Positions 24,307 through 32,084 of a DNA stretch of 32,084 bases are shown piece after piece. Origin of the DNA: Rhabdochromatium marinum (lineage in GTDB: Bacteria; Pseudomonadota; Gammaproteobacteria; Chromatiales; Chromatiaceae); assembly GCF_016583795.1 (NCBI RefSeq), contig NZ_NRRS01000002.1, positions 112,001 through 144,084 of the forward strand, in the 5' to 3' direction. The first letter of the stretch is position 1. Each line of letters starts with the position of its first letter. The notes under the pieces are model-generated. The model saw only the letters and a list, made by a program, of their open reading frames with translations. It searched no databases and had not been told where the DNA came from. The position numbers were made by a program, and so were the translations under genes.

Positions 24307-26484
24307 ATGGATAACGTATTCACCCGGTTTCTTTCCATCGAACTGCCCGCGCAACTGCCCTGCGAAGCCAAGGGCGGTAATCCCGCCTTCGCAGTCACCC
24401 TGACCGCCGACGGCGCCATCCCCTTTCCGCAAGTCATTCTGCGCCAACATGGGCGCGAGCATCTGTTTCGCAATCAGCAGATTGTGTGGATGTCCGACGA
24501 TCCACAGCAGGGCTATCAGTATCGCGCCGACATTCCCGCTGGCCTGCTCAGCGAGGGCGAGGTACAGATTCAAATCGAGGGCTGCCGGCAGGCGAACTTC
24601 ACCCGTGCCAACGACAATGACTGGATCAAAAGCTTTCGTGCCCTGCAACTGATCCGCGCCACGCCAAGCCCGCGTGAAGCCACCTCCAAGCACAACCACC
24701 AACAGCCCGCCGCCACCCCCTCTATCCGCGCCGGCCGCGACCAGCCCAAGCTCTACTTCGGCATCCACAAGCATATGCACCAGCCCTACTATGATGCCGT
24801 GGATCCGGACTATTGGGATGGCGAAAAAGACGGCATCTTTGGCACCCGCAGCGGCCCTTACACCGATTTTGTTCCTGCCGCCATTCACCAATACGAGGAA
24901 TCCGGGCTGCCGCACGCCGGCCTGAGTTGCAGCTGGAGCGGCTCCCTGATCGAACAGCTGGAACGCTGTGCCGCGACCGGACGCGCTGGCGGTCGCTTCG
25001 GCGACTGGACCGCCGCCCTGCGCCAGGCCGCCCAGCTGACCACCGCCGCTGGCAATCGCCGCCTCGACCTCAGCGCCTTCGGCTTTTACCATCCGCTGAT
25101 GCCGTTGATCCCGCCGCGCAACATCGTGCGCCAGATTCAGCAGCATCGGGAACTCATTCCGCGCATGTTTGGCGCCCCGGCCTCGGATATTCTGTTTCCA
25201 CCCGAAACCGCCTTTCATCCGCGCATCATCCCGGCGCTGAATCAGGCTGGCATTCGCGCCGTTATCTACGACTCCATTCACCGCTACCGCGCCTGTCGCG
25301 ACTATCCCTACGGCGGCTCGACTGAAGGCATGCTGCCGCCTAACCCGGCCGATCAGGTCAATCCACCGGCCAGCGACTGGCTGCGGCTGGGCAATGTCTG
25401 GACCGGCTCGGAAATCGCCCCGAGCCTGCTGCGCCCCGAATACCTGGCTTACACCGATCCCGAGGGGATCGAGCACACAATTATCGGCGTGCCCGCCGAG
25501 CGCTACATTGGCAACGAGGACGCCCGCGGCGGCTTCGGTGCCCTGCAATATCCGGATGTCTTCAGCCAGGTCCATGCCCAGCTTGAACGCCATCACAGCT
25601 TCAACCCGCAGCATCCGCCCTTTTTTCTGCTGCACTCCGATGGCGACAACCACGGTGGCGGCGCCGAGAGCTACTACCGCCACAACACCGCTGCGCTGCT
25701 TGCCTGGCTACGCGAGGATCCGCGCTTCGAACTCACCACCACCGCCGACTACCTCGACCGCTTCCCGCCCGATCCCAGTCAGGCAGTGCATCTCGAAGCC
25801 GGCTCCTGGAGCGGTGCTGACAACGGCGACCCGCAGTTCATGAAGTGGTTCGGTCGCTACCGCGAGTCCTACTCACCGGATCTCAACTCCTGGGCGGTGC
25901 TCACGGCGCTGCACAATGCTGTGCATACGCTTGAGGACAGCGAACCCGAGCACCCACTGCTGTCGCAGCTGGTACGCCTGATGCTCACCGCCGAGGCCAG
26001 CGACTACTGGTACTGGACCGGCCAAAGCGTCTGGGACAGCCAGGTCACCCGCGCCGCCAATCAAGCCTGGTCGCTGGCCGGCACCGAGTTCCAGCGCCTA
26101 GCCGACACCCGCGCCGATCGTACCGGCCCCACGCTCTTCCCGCCCTGGGTCACACCCGAAAACCCCGGCGGCCAGCAATGGCGCCCCGGTGGCCTCGAAG
26201 ACGCCCCGCGTGAAGCAACCCTGCACAGCTTTGCTTATGATCTCTCCGGCATTGCCCGCCTGCGCTTGCATTTGCGCAGCGCCTCGGGCGATCACGCCAG
26301 CGAGCAGATCATTGACATGACCGATCACGGCCCCTATCCCTGCGAAACCGGCGCGCGCGTCACCGCGCACTACTTCACCGCCGCCCTACCCCCCGGCCTG
26401 GGCGACATCCGCTACTTCTTGATCGCCGAAGATCACAACGGCAACCACAGCCGCAGCGCCTTGGAGCGGATTTTTCTTGCCTGA
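24307..26484 (+). CDS. glycoside hydrolase family 57 protein
   Basis: A 725-residue GH57-like enzyme; the family includes alpha-amylases, 4-alpha-glucanotransferases and branching enzymes acting on alpha-glucans. A beta-rich N-terminal module (about 1-118) precedes a polar linker and the catalytic barrel beginning at about 148. Motif 1 is HMHQPYYDA (156-164), the likely nucleophile is E300 in LFPPETAFHP, and the likely acid/base region is HSDGDNHGGG (443-452, D445/D447). A C-terminal beta-rich segment (about 645-725) ends the protein. There is no signal peptide, so it is cytoplasmic, consistent with glycogen metabolism, but the exact substrate cannot be told. The ATG at 24307 has no clear ribosome site. 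It converges on pyrF with the two stop codons back to back in TGATCA. Confidence 0.88.
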   Translation: MDNVFTRFLSIELPAQLPCEAKGGNPAFAVTLTADGAIPFPQVILRQHGREHLFRNQQIVWMSDDPQQGYQYRADIPAGLLSEGEVQIQIEGCRQANFTRANDNDWIKSFRALQLIRATPSPREATSKHNHQQPAATPSIRAGRDQPKLYFGIHKHMHQPYYDAVDPDYWDGEKDGIFGTRSGPYTDFVPAAIHQYEESGLPHAGLSCSWSGSLIEQLERCAATGRAGGRFGDWTAALRQAAQLTTAAGNRRLDLSAFGFYHPLMPLIPPRNIVRQIQQHRELIPRMFGAPASDILFPPETAFHPRIIPALNQAGIRAVIYDSIHRYRACRDYPYGGSTEGMLPPNPADQVNPPASDWLRLGNVWTGSEIAPSLLRPEYLAYTDPEGIEHTIIGVPAERYIGNEDARGGFGALQYPDVFSQVHAQLERHHSFNPQHPPFFLLHSDGDNHGGGAESYYRHNTAALLAWLREDPRFELTTTADYLDRFPPDPSQAVHLEAGSWSGADNGDPQFMKWFGRYRESYSPDLNSWAVLTALHNAVHTLEDSEPEHPLLSQLVRLMLTAEASDYWYWTGQSVWDSQVTRAANQAWSLAGTEFQRLADTRADRTGPTLFPPWVTPENPGGQQWRPGGLEDAPREATLHSFAYDLSGIARLRLHLRSASGDHASEQIIDMTDHGPYPCETGARVTAHYFTAALPPGLGDIRYFLIAEDHNGNHSRSALERIFLA

Positions 26485-27219
26485 TCAGCCAAACACCCCC
26501 GCAATCTGCTGCTGCGCCCGCTCCGCTGCGGCGCGTGGATCCTCGGCATCGCGAATCGGGCGGCCAATGACCACATAATCGGCGCCATTGCGAAACGCCT
26601 GTTCGATATCCACCGTGCGCTTCTGATCATCCACCGGGCGGTTATCAACCGGCCGAATCCCAGGCGTCACCACCAGGAAGCGCTCGCCCAGCTCGGCACG
26701 CAGACGCGGCGCTTCCAGACCCGAGGAGATCACCCCATCGCAACCCAGGCGTAACGCCTTGCGCCCGCGCGACACCACCAGATCCTCGACATCGCAGTCA
26801 AACCCCAGGGCATCCAAATCCGAGCGATCCAGGCTGGTCAGCACCGTCACCGCCAGAATTTTCAGGTCGCCCTTCTCGCGAGCTGCGGCCTCCAGCATGC
26901 TGTCATTGCCATGCACAGTGGCAAAGTCTACCTGTCGGTCACTCAGCCGCCGCACCGCGCGTCCAACCGTCTCCGGCACATCAAAGAACTTGAGATCGCA
27001 AAACACCCGCTTGCCTTGCCCACGCAGCCATTCCACCAGCTCGAAATAGCCGCCCGCCATAAACAGCTCCAGCCCGACCTTGTAGAACTGACAGGCTGGG
27101 CCAAGCGTTCTGACCAGCGCCCGAGCGGCCTCTGCATCCGGTACATCCAACGCCACGATCAAACGCTCATTCAAGGGGATGGCTTTCTCTGAGAGATGAG
27201 AGCTTTGCATAGTTTTCAC
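26485..27219 (-). CDS. pyrF: orotidine 5'-phosphate decarboxylase
   Basis: PyrF (244 residues) converts OMP to UMP, the last step of de novo pyrimidine synthesis, as a cytoplasmic TIM-barrel dimer. LIVALDVPD (20-28), the catalytic DLKFFD (D75, K77, D80), VHGNDSM and the phosphate-binding VTPGIRP and YVVIGRPI are all visible. The DLKFFDVPETV form differs slightly from the common DLKFHDIPNTV, but the catalytic residues are kept. Starts at 27219 (MKTMQ) and 27210 (MQSSH) are both possible. It abuts the GH57 stop codon. cobD upstream on the same strand ends 76 bases away, so cotranscription is possible. Confidence 0.97.
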   Translation of the reverse strand: MKTMQSSHLSEKAIPLNERLIVALDVPDAEAARALVRTLGPACQFYKVGLELFMAGGYFELVEWLRGQGKRVFCDLKFFDVPETVGRAVRRLSDRQVDFATVHGNDSMLEAAAREKGDLKILAVTVLTSLDRSDLDALGFDCDVEDLVVSRGRKALRLGCDGVISSGLEAPRLRAELGERFLVVTPGIRPVDNRPVDDQKRTVDIEQAFRNGADYVVIGRPIRDAEDPRAAAERAQQQIAGVFG

Positions 27220-27295
27220 GGAATCTTAACTCTTAAAAAACATAGGCCAGACAAGCGTAGCGTATCCGGCAAAAACGTTCATAGACACCCAGCGG

Positions 27296-28375
27296 TTAAT
27301 CCCCAGCGCCCAACACACAACCACTAAGCGCATACTCCAGCCGCTGCCAGGCCGCCTCGTCCCCCGGCAACCCAAAACGCAGACTCGGCGGTTCTACAAA
27401 CAGGCGCGTCAGTATCCCCTGGCGAGCCAACTGCTGCCACAGCAAGGGTGCCCGCTCGGTGCGCACCCAGGCAAACAAGCCGCAACCGCCGCTCGGTGGC
27501 AGATGATAACGGCTCAACAAGGCCGCCAGACGTGCACCAGCAGCGCTCAAACCCGCGCGCGTCTCCTGCTGCCAGACCCGATCTCGCAGCGCCTGTTCCG
27601 CCAGCCAGCGTGCTGGCGTGCTGAGCGTCCAGGGGCCCAGCAGCGCCCGCATGCGCGCTAATAAGGCCGGCTCAGCCAACACAAAGCCAACTCTGGCACC
27701 AGCCAGCCCGAAAAACTTGCCCAGGGAACGCAGCACGATCAGCCCCGGTCGCGCCGACTGCTGTGCCAGACTCTGCTCCGGCGTGGCATCCATGAAGGCC
27801 TCATCCACAATCAGCCAGCCACCTCGATCCGCCAGGCGCTGATGCCAGGCCAGCAGCTGCTCCGGCGGACAGCGCAACCCGGTTGGATTGTTTGGCTGGA
27901 TCAGCACCAGCACCTCCACCGCATCAAGGGCTCGCTCCAGCGCCTGCGTCACCGCCGCAGGGCGGTGCAGCGCATCAATACTCCTCACCTGATGTCCACC
28001 GCCACGCCAGGCCGCCGCATGCTCCCCATAGCCCGGTGCCAGCAAAGCGACCCGCGAGCACTCGCGCAACCGGGGCAGCGCTTGGATCGCCGCCTGGGAG
28101 CCAGCCACCGGCAGCAGGGTCGGGCAGCCATAGTAGTCGCGCGCGGCGGCTTCCAGCCCGTCCTCCTCCTCGGGCAACCGTTGCCAGCAAGAGGGCGGCA
28201 CCGGCGGCACCGGCCAGCCGATGGGGTGAATGCCGGTGGACAGATCCAGCCAGTCTGACAACGGGCGGCCAACAGCCATCGCCGCCGCACGCAGGCGACC
28301 GCCATGGGACAAGGCGGCGCCTTCCGGCACCAGGTGTCTGTGGTGGGAGCTGGAGATCGGATCATTTACTCGCAT
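27296..28375 (-). CDS. cobD: threonine-phosphate decarboxylase, cobalamin synthesis
   Basis: A PLP enzyme of 359 residues (CobD of Salmonella, CobC of Pseudomonas nomenclature) that decarboxylates L-threonine-O-3-phosphate to aminopropanol phosphate, the linker of the cobalamin nucleotide loop. HGGRLRAAA (24-32), LDLSTGIHPIGWP (43-55), IQPNNPTG (159-166), VDEAFMD (190-196) and the PLP lysine K220 in RSLGKFFGLAGARVG identify it over general aminotransferases such as HisC, as does the HGG N-terminus. No other cobalamin gene is in the window. It diverges from bchE across 138 bases. A perfect 7-bp inverted repeat covers its ATG. Confidence 0.93.
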   Translation of the reverse strand: MRVNDPISSSHHRHLVPEGAALSHGGRLRAAAMAVGRPLSDWLDLSTGIHPIGWPVPPVPPSCWQRLPEEEDGLEAAARDYYGCPTLLPVAGSQAAIQALPRLRECSRVALLAPGYGEHAAAWRGGGHQVRSIDALHRPAAVTQALERALDAVEVLVLIQPNNPTGLRCPPEQLLAWHQRLADRGGWLIVDEAFMDATPEQSLAQQSARPGLIVLRSLGKFFGLAGARVGFVLAEPALLARMRALLGPWTLSTPARWLAEQALRDRVWQQETRAGLSAAGARLAALLSRYHLPPSGGCGLFAWVRTERAPLLWQQLARQGILTRLFVEPPSLRFGLPGDEAAWQRLEYALSGCVLGAGD

Positions 28376-28385
28376 GCGTGCGAGT
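28368..28385. promoter_or_regulatory. inverted repeat over the cobD start codon
   Basis: ACTCGCA (28368-28374) and TGCGAGT (28379-28385) flank a 4-base spacer. In the cobD mRNA this would form a 7-bp stem that includes the ATG, which could limit translation; as DNA it could be a repressor site shared with bchE. Function is inferred. Confidence 0.5.
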
Positions 28386-28433
28386 ATGACGCCTCACCCG
28401 CCCACCCGCCAGTCCGCCACCAAGCGCAAAGGT

Positions 28434-28462
28434 TTGACAGCTCGTGGCGAATTTGCTGCTAT
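28434..28462 (+). promoter_or_regulatory. candidate sigma70 promoter of bchE
   Basis: A perfect TTGACA (28434-28439) is followed after 17 bases by TGCTAT (28457-28462), a weak -10 matching 3 of 6. Such a weak -10 would suit a regulated promoter. Transcription would start near 28469. Confidence 0.45.
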
Positions 28463-28475
28463 AGCTGGTCAAGTT

Positions 28476-28487
28476 AGCGGAACCGCT
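28476..28487. promoter_or_regulatory. short palindrome in the bchE leader
   Basis: AGCGG-AA-CCGCT forms a perfect 12-base inverted repeat a few bases after the predicted transcription start. It could be an operator or a small 5' stem on the mRNA. It does not match the TGT-N12-ACA PpsR/CrtJ consensus. Confidence 0.4.
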
Positions 28488-28513
28488 CTTGGTTCAATCC
28501 TGCGGAGATCAGC

Positions 28514-30280
28514 ATGCGCATTTTGTTCATTCACCCCAACTACAGCGCCGGTGCCGCCGATATCGCCGGTAACTGGTCACCGGCCTGGGTTGCCTATATT
28601 GCCGGCTATCTGAAGTCGGGTGGCTATCAGGATTACCAGTTCATTGATGGTCTGGTGGAACAGCTCAACGACGAGCAAATGCGCGCGGCCATCCGCGCCA
28701 CCCAGCCGGACATCATCGCCACCACGGCCATGACGCCAATGATCTATGCCGCCCAGCGCGTGCTGCAGATCGCCAAGGAAGAGCACCCGAACGCCGTCAC
28801 CGTGCTTGGCGGCATCCACGGCACCTTTATGTACAATCAGGTGCTGGACGAGGCGCCCTGGATCGATGTCATCGTGCGCGGCGAGGGCGAGGCAGTGACG
28901 CTGAACCTGGTGCGCTGCATCGACGAGGGCCGCTGGCCAGCCGAGCGCGAATCGGTGCGCGGCATCGCCTTCCTCGACGAGCAGAGCAAGGTCATTGCCA
29001 CCGAGGCCGAACCCTCCATCAGTGACGTGGACGCCATCTGGCCCGATTGGGGTATCCTGGAGTGGAAAAAATACATCTACATTCCGCTTGGCGTGCCGGT
29101 CGCCACCCCGAACATGGCGCGCGGCTGTCCCTTCACCTGTAGCTTCTGCTCGCAGTGGAAGTTCTGGCGCGACTATCGCGTGCGCAACCCCAAGCGCATG
29201 GTCGATGAGATCGAGGAACTGGTGAAGGTCCATGGGGTGGGCTTCTTCATCCTGGCTGACGAAGAACCCCAGATCAACAAAAAAATGTTCGTTGACTTCT
29301 GTCAGGAACTTATCGACCGCAATCTCGGCATCCACTGGGGCATCAATACCCGCGTCACCGACGTGATGCGTGACGAGGATCTGCTGCCCTTCTACCGCAA
29401 GGCCGGCCTGGTGCATGTGTCGCTCGGCACCGAGGCCGCCGCGCAGCTCAATCTGGATCGCTTCGTCAAGGAGACCACGATCGAGCAGAACAAGCGCGCG
29501 GTGCGGCTGTTGCAGGAAAACGGCATCGTCACCGAGGCGCAGTTCATTGTGGGCCTGGAGAACGAGACCCGCGAGACGCTCGAAGAGACCTATCGGTATG
29601 TCATGGACTGGGGTGCAGACATGGCCAACTGGTCGATGTACACTCCCTGGCCGTTCTCAGATATGTTCACCGAGATGGGCGACAAGGTCGAGGTGTTCGA
29701 CTATTCGAAGTACAACTTCGTCTCGCCGATCATGAAGCCCGACAACATCGACCGCGCCGAGCTGCTCGACGGCGTCATGGCCAACTATCGGCGCTTCTAC
29801 ATGAAGCGGATGCTGTTCCAGTATCCCTGGGTACGCGATCCCTTCCGCCGCAAGTATCTGATCGGCTGCATCAGGGCCTTCTTCAAGAGCGCCCTGGAGC
29901 GGCGCTTCTATCAGCTCGGCAAGCAGAACTACTGGGGGCCATTGTTCAAGAAGCTGATCAAATTCGATTACGACAAGAACAAGTCAAAGATCGTCGAACC
30001 AGATCACAACGCTTGGAAGAAGGCACCGCCGGCCAAGCGCCCGGGAGCCACAGCGGCCGGAACCCCGGCGCCGACCATCTCCGGCGCCATGCCCAAAGCC
30101 TGCGGCGGCGGCAACCAGCAGCTCGAAGATATCAGCGACCTGCCTCCAGGCACCGCCAAGTGCCAGCCCGGCGGCTGCGGCGGCACTGGCCCGCGCCCGG
30201 AGTCCAGCAGCGCCCAAGTGGCCATGCCAACACCGCCAGCGGCGGCCAGCAAACCGGAGCGGGTGGCTGAAGAAGCCTAA
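28514..30280 (+). CDS. bchE: Mg-protoporphyrin IX monomethyl ester anaerobic oxidative cyclase
   Basis: BchE (588 residues) forms the isocyclic E ring of bacteriochlorophyll without oxygen, using a radical SAM cluster and cobalamin. The B12-binding domain fills about residues 1-170 ([25 protein letters not shown]), and the radical SAM domain begins near 195 with the CxxxCxxC cluster site C205, C209, C212 in GCPFTCSFC. The core closely resembles BchE through [13 protein letters not shown] near 492. A further tail of about 95 residues is Ala/Pro/Gly-rich with C530, C550 and C555. CGGAGA lies just upstream of the ATG. It stands alone from other bch genes and diverges from cobD, which helps make its cofactor. 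Confidence 0.96.
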   Translation: MRILFIHPNYSAGAADIAGNWSPAWVAYIAGYLKSGGYQDYQFIDGLVEQLNDEQMRAAIRATQPDIIATTAMTPMIYAAQRVLQIAKEEHPNAVTVLGGIHGTFMYNQVLDEAPWIDVIVRGEGEAVTLNLVRCIDEGRWPAERESVRGIAFLDEQSKVIATEAEPSISDVDAIWPDWGILEWKKYIYIPLGVPVATPNMARGCPFTCSFCSQWKFWRDYRVRNPKRMVDEIEELVKVHGVGFFILADEEPQINKKMFVDFCQELIDRNLGIHWGINTRVTDVMRDEDLLPFYRKAGLVHVSLGTEAAAQLNLDRFVKETTIEQNKRAVRLLQENGIVTEAQFIVGLENETRETLEETYRYVMDWGADMANWSMYTPWPFSDMFTEMGDKVEVFDYSKYNFVSPIMKPDNIDRAELLDGVMANYRRFYMKRMLFQYPWVRDPFRRKYLIGCIRAFFKSALERRFYQLGKQNYWGPLFKKLIKFDYDKNKSKIVEPDHNAWKKAPPAKRPGATAAGTPAPTISGAMPKACGGGNQQLEDISDLPPGTAKCQPGGCGGTGPRPESSSAQVAMPTPPAAASKPERVAEEA

Positions 30281-30284
30281 CGCT

Positions 30285-30314
30285 TGAACCACAGCACCGT
30301 GAACCACAGCACCG
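30285..30314. repeat. 15-bp tandem duplication after bchE
   Basis: TGAACCACAGCACCG occurs at 30285-30299 and again directly at 30300-30314 with no mismatch. It lies between the bchE stop and the downstream hairpin, whose first bases it overlaps. Confidence 0.85.
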
Positions 30315-30332
30315 GGCCAAACTTGGCCCGGT
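30311..30332 (+). terminator. strong GC-rich hairpin after bchE
   Basis: ACCGGGCCAA (30311-30320) and TTGGCCCGGT (30323-30332) form a perfect 10-bp inverted repeat with a 2-base spacer; as RNA it would open to an 8- or 9-bp stem. It begins 30 bases past the bchE stop. No T-run follows, so termination efficiency is uncertain; it may stabilise the 3' end. Confidence 0.55.
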
Positions 30333-30394
30333 CGTGGCTTGGCAGGCCGTCTCACACTACGATTTCTACGTTACCCGCTCCCTTCGAATGGGCA

Positions 30395-31342
30395 TTAAAC
30401 CAAGGTTTTAACCTCGAAATTCACCACCGCACGCGCTGCGGCGCTGGATTCCACCCCGATCAGATGAATGGGCTGACCTTGCCCCTGGTATTGGTTGGCA
30501 TAGCCCTTCGACTTGAGTTGCGCCATGGCCGCGCCCGCACTGCTGTGCTCGATGACCTTAAATTCGATCAGGTACACCTGATCGTTGAATCTCAGGGTTA
30601 GATCCACCCGTCCAGCACTGCTACTCTCCTCCGGAGTCAGGTCCAGTCCCAGACTGGCAAAATAGGCATAAAACACACTGGCGTAGTAGCCCTCGTACTG
30701 GGCCATCGGGTTGTTGCGATACCAATCGTGCGGGATGCTGGCAAAGAACGCCGTGATCAGTGCTTGCAAGCCGTTAAAGTCATTGGCCAGCAGCAGCTCA
30801 TACAGACGCGCGGCCTGGTGTGGTGTATCTGCAGCGCGACCACGCAAATGATGCAGCAGAGCATTGTTCAGACTGGCGCGGACTTCAAGATTTGGATAGC
30901 GCAAGACATACTGCATCAGAAGTCCAAACTGGCGTCTGCACTCAATGGTCAAATAGCCAGTCTGAAACAACAGGGCCTCAGTGGTGATGTAATCAACATC
31001 GAAGGTTGAGAGCAACTGTTCGTCAGTCAGCAGATGCTCCAAACTGGGTACGAAGGTGTGGCGCCCGGTCAGCACCTCGATCAAAAAAGTGGGCGTAGCG
31101 GTTTCAAACCACCAGGGACGAAACTGCCGGCTGTCGAACAGCAACAAGACATCAAATGGGTTGTAAACCGCTTCCCCGGTCCAGTTGTAGCCAAAGCCGG
31201 TTTTGTCTACATAGTAGTAACTGTCTCCGCGAATCTTGGCAAAGGTTTGAATACCGATGGCAGCTTCTTGCGCGACATAGGCAAACGGGTGCGGCCTTTG
31301 AATAATGTGATCACCCGAAACAGGCGGCACCGAATTGATCAA
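30395..31342 (-). pseudogene. internally deleted AAA-ATPase-like / DUF1703 (PD-(D/E)XK) gene
   Basis: The 315-residue ORF resembles the family in which an N-terminal AAA-ATPase-like domain precedes a DUF1703 nuclease-type domain. Residues 28-49 (AIGIQTFAKIRGDSYYYVDKT) match the usual N-terminus, but the next residues (GYNWTGEAVYNPFDVLLLF) normally come about 200 residues later; the ATPase core with its SRPRRFGKS Walker A is missing, yet frame is kept. The C-terminal nuclease motif remains: D247 in GRVDL and E260-F-K262 in YLIEFK. The only available start is a TTG at 31342 inside the end of the neighbouring transposase gene. It is probably a remnant that could still make a protein. The role of the intact family is not established. 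Confidence 0.75.
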
Positions 31343-32084
31343 TTCGCTGCCAAAATTGTTGCCAGCGCCCGGTCGTTTGGCTCAGCGCCCGCAGGCTGAG
31401 TACAATCCCGGCGCCTTTGGTTTTCCAGCGCATGCCCGATGCGCACAGTCGCTGCTTGACCAGCGTCTTGCAGGCCGCTTCAGTCACCCCTGAGCCGATG
31501 GGAAAATGCTCGGCGAGGAAACCGGGATAGTCCATCTGGTGGCGATGGTTGGTGAAATAGGTCCAAGCGCGGCGCACGCCTTCGCGAACCGCTTGGGATA
31601 AGCCGCGTTTCTCGCCCAATCGTTTGGCCTCGTTGATGAGGGCATCAACGGCGTGCGGATCATGCTTGAGCCGATGGGCTTGGTCGTGGCGGTACCGCTC
31701 CCGCGCGCTCTGCTCGTTGCGCTTGGGGTAACGGGCTTGAGCGAGCAGGGCCAGATACTCGCTGGCATGATAGAAGTCGATGAGCTGTTGCTCGGTGTGT
31801 TGCGCCAAAAATGACCAATTGGCAGCAGCCCCGTCAGCGATGCCAATGAACCGCGCGTCAGGGTAGTGCTGTTTGGCCGCGGTGATTTCGCGGGCCAGCC
31901 GTTCCGTGAAGGTCTGTTTGCCGTATTCTGGCGCGGCGGCCAGGTAAATGGTGTGCTGGCGCTCCCCGGCCGTGTCGTAGAACGACAGCGCACCGACCAT
32001 GGCTTCGCGATACCCGCTGCTGTCGGCCATGGGAATCATGGCGCCATCCAAGCTCACGGCCACCGTCGTGATCGCCTGCGCTAA
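31311..32084 (-). mobile_element. ISKra4-family transposase, 5' part outside the window
   Basis: The reading frame is open through the right edge, so only the C-terminal 257 residues or so are seen. The order SLDGAMIPM, IADGAAANW, DFYHASEYL, FPIGSGVTEAACKTLVKQRL and GMRW matches ISKra4-family transposases; the D of SLDGAM, the D of IADGA and the E of VTEAACK are the likely DDE residues. The frame looks intact to its TGA at 31311-31313. The left end of the element should lie near 31300 or a little lower, but I could not identify terminal inverted repeats because the other end is missing. The adjoining nuclease-like ORF overlaps it by 32 bases. Confidence 0.9.

Noticed and set aside
24178-25683. 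Long minus-strand open frame opposite hypF end and the GH57 gene
   Set aside because: It is antisense to an enzyme with clear motifs and shows no recognisable domain; GC-rich DNA often leaves such frames open.
28376-28513. Cobalamin riboswitch or PpsR/CrtJ site between cobD and bchE
   Set aside because: No B12-box-like sequence is visible, the gap is short for a full cobalamin riboswitch, and no TGT-N12-ACA motif occurs.
1-32084. CRISPR array, prophage, toxin-antitoxin pair or defence island
   Set aside because: No regularly spaced repeats, phage structural genes or paired small toxin genes were seen; the only mobile DNA is the insertion sequence at the right edge.

Overview
The window is GC-rich chromosomal DNA from a gammaproteobacterium, most likely an anoxygenic phototroph of the purple sulfur group (Chromatiales). 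The best evidence is bchE, the oxygen-independent cyclase of bacteriochlorophyll synthesis, set among typical gammaproteobacterial neighbours (M23 peptidase/erpA/argC, dxs/lnt/mpl/ubiX, tRNA-Pro, pyrF). The genus is inferred from gene content only and is not settled.

Layout. 1-4.6 kb: an M23 cell-wall peptidase faces a leftward set of an IscA-type carrier, argC, a coiled-coil membrane protein and erpA. 4.8-7.3 kb: a short rubredoxin gene diverges from thiD, followed by hemL with its own promoter. 7.4-9.4 kb: a large DedA/PAP2/LssY membrane fusion whose PAP2 catalytic motifs look destroyed; its 3' end overlaps ubiX tail to tail. 9.35-16.5 kb: a leftward run dxs-gloB-lnt-membrane protein-mpl-ubiX (isoprenoid precursor, methylglyoxal detoxification, lipoprotein acylation, murein recycling, prenyl-FMN). 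16.6-21.5 kb: a signalling block with a two-receiver GGDEF regulator, a hybrid histidine kinase and a membrane diguanylate cyclase. 21.6-26.5 kb: tRNA-Pro(GGG), a lone hypF ([NiFe]-hydrogenase maturation) and a GH57 glycosidase. 26.5-28.4 kb: pyrF and cobD, both leftward. 28.5-30.3 kb: bchE. 30.4 kb to the end: an internally deleted ATPase/nuclease ORF next to an ISKra4-family transposase that runs off the window.

How the genes connect. Several feed phototrophic metabolism: hemL supplies the tetrapyrrole precursor, dxs supplies isoprenoid units for carotenoids, quinones and the bacteriochlorophyll tail, bchE closes the fifth ring, and cobD contributes to cobalamin, the cofactor on which BchE depends. 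The cobD/bchE divergent pair is the most coherent functional link. The iron-sulfur carriers and rubredoxin fit an anaerobic redox lifestyle. I see no clear novel defence system, CRISPR array or prophage. The more unusual points are the apparently dead PAP2 domain, the internally deleted nuclease ORF beside the insertion sequence, the cysteine-bearing tails of BchE and the IscA-like protein, and the c-di-GMP signalling block. No stretch longer than 300 bases lacks a gene.
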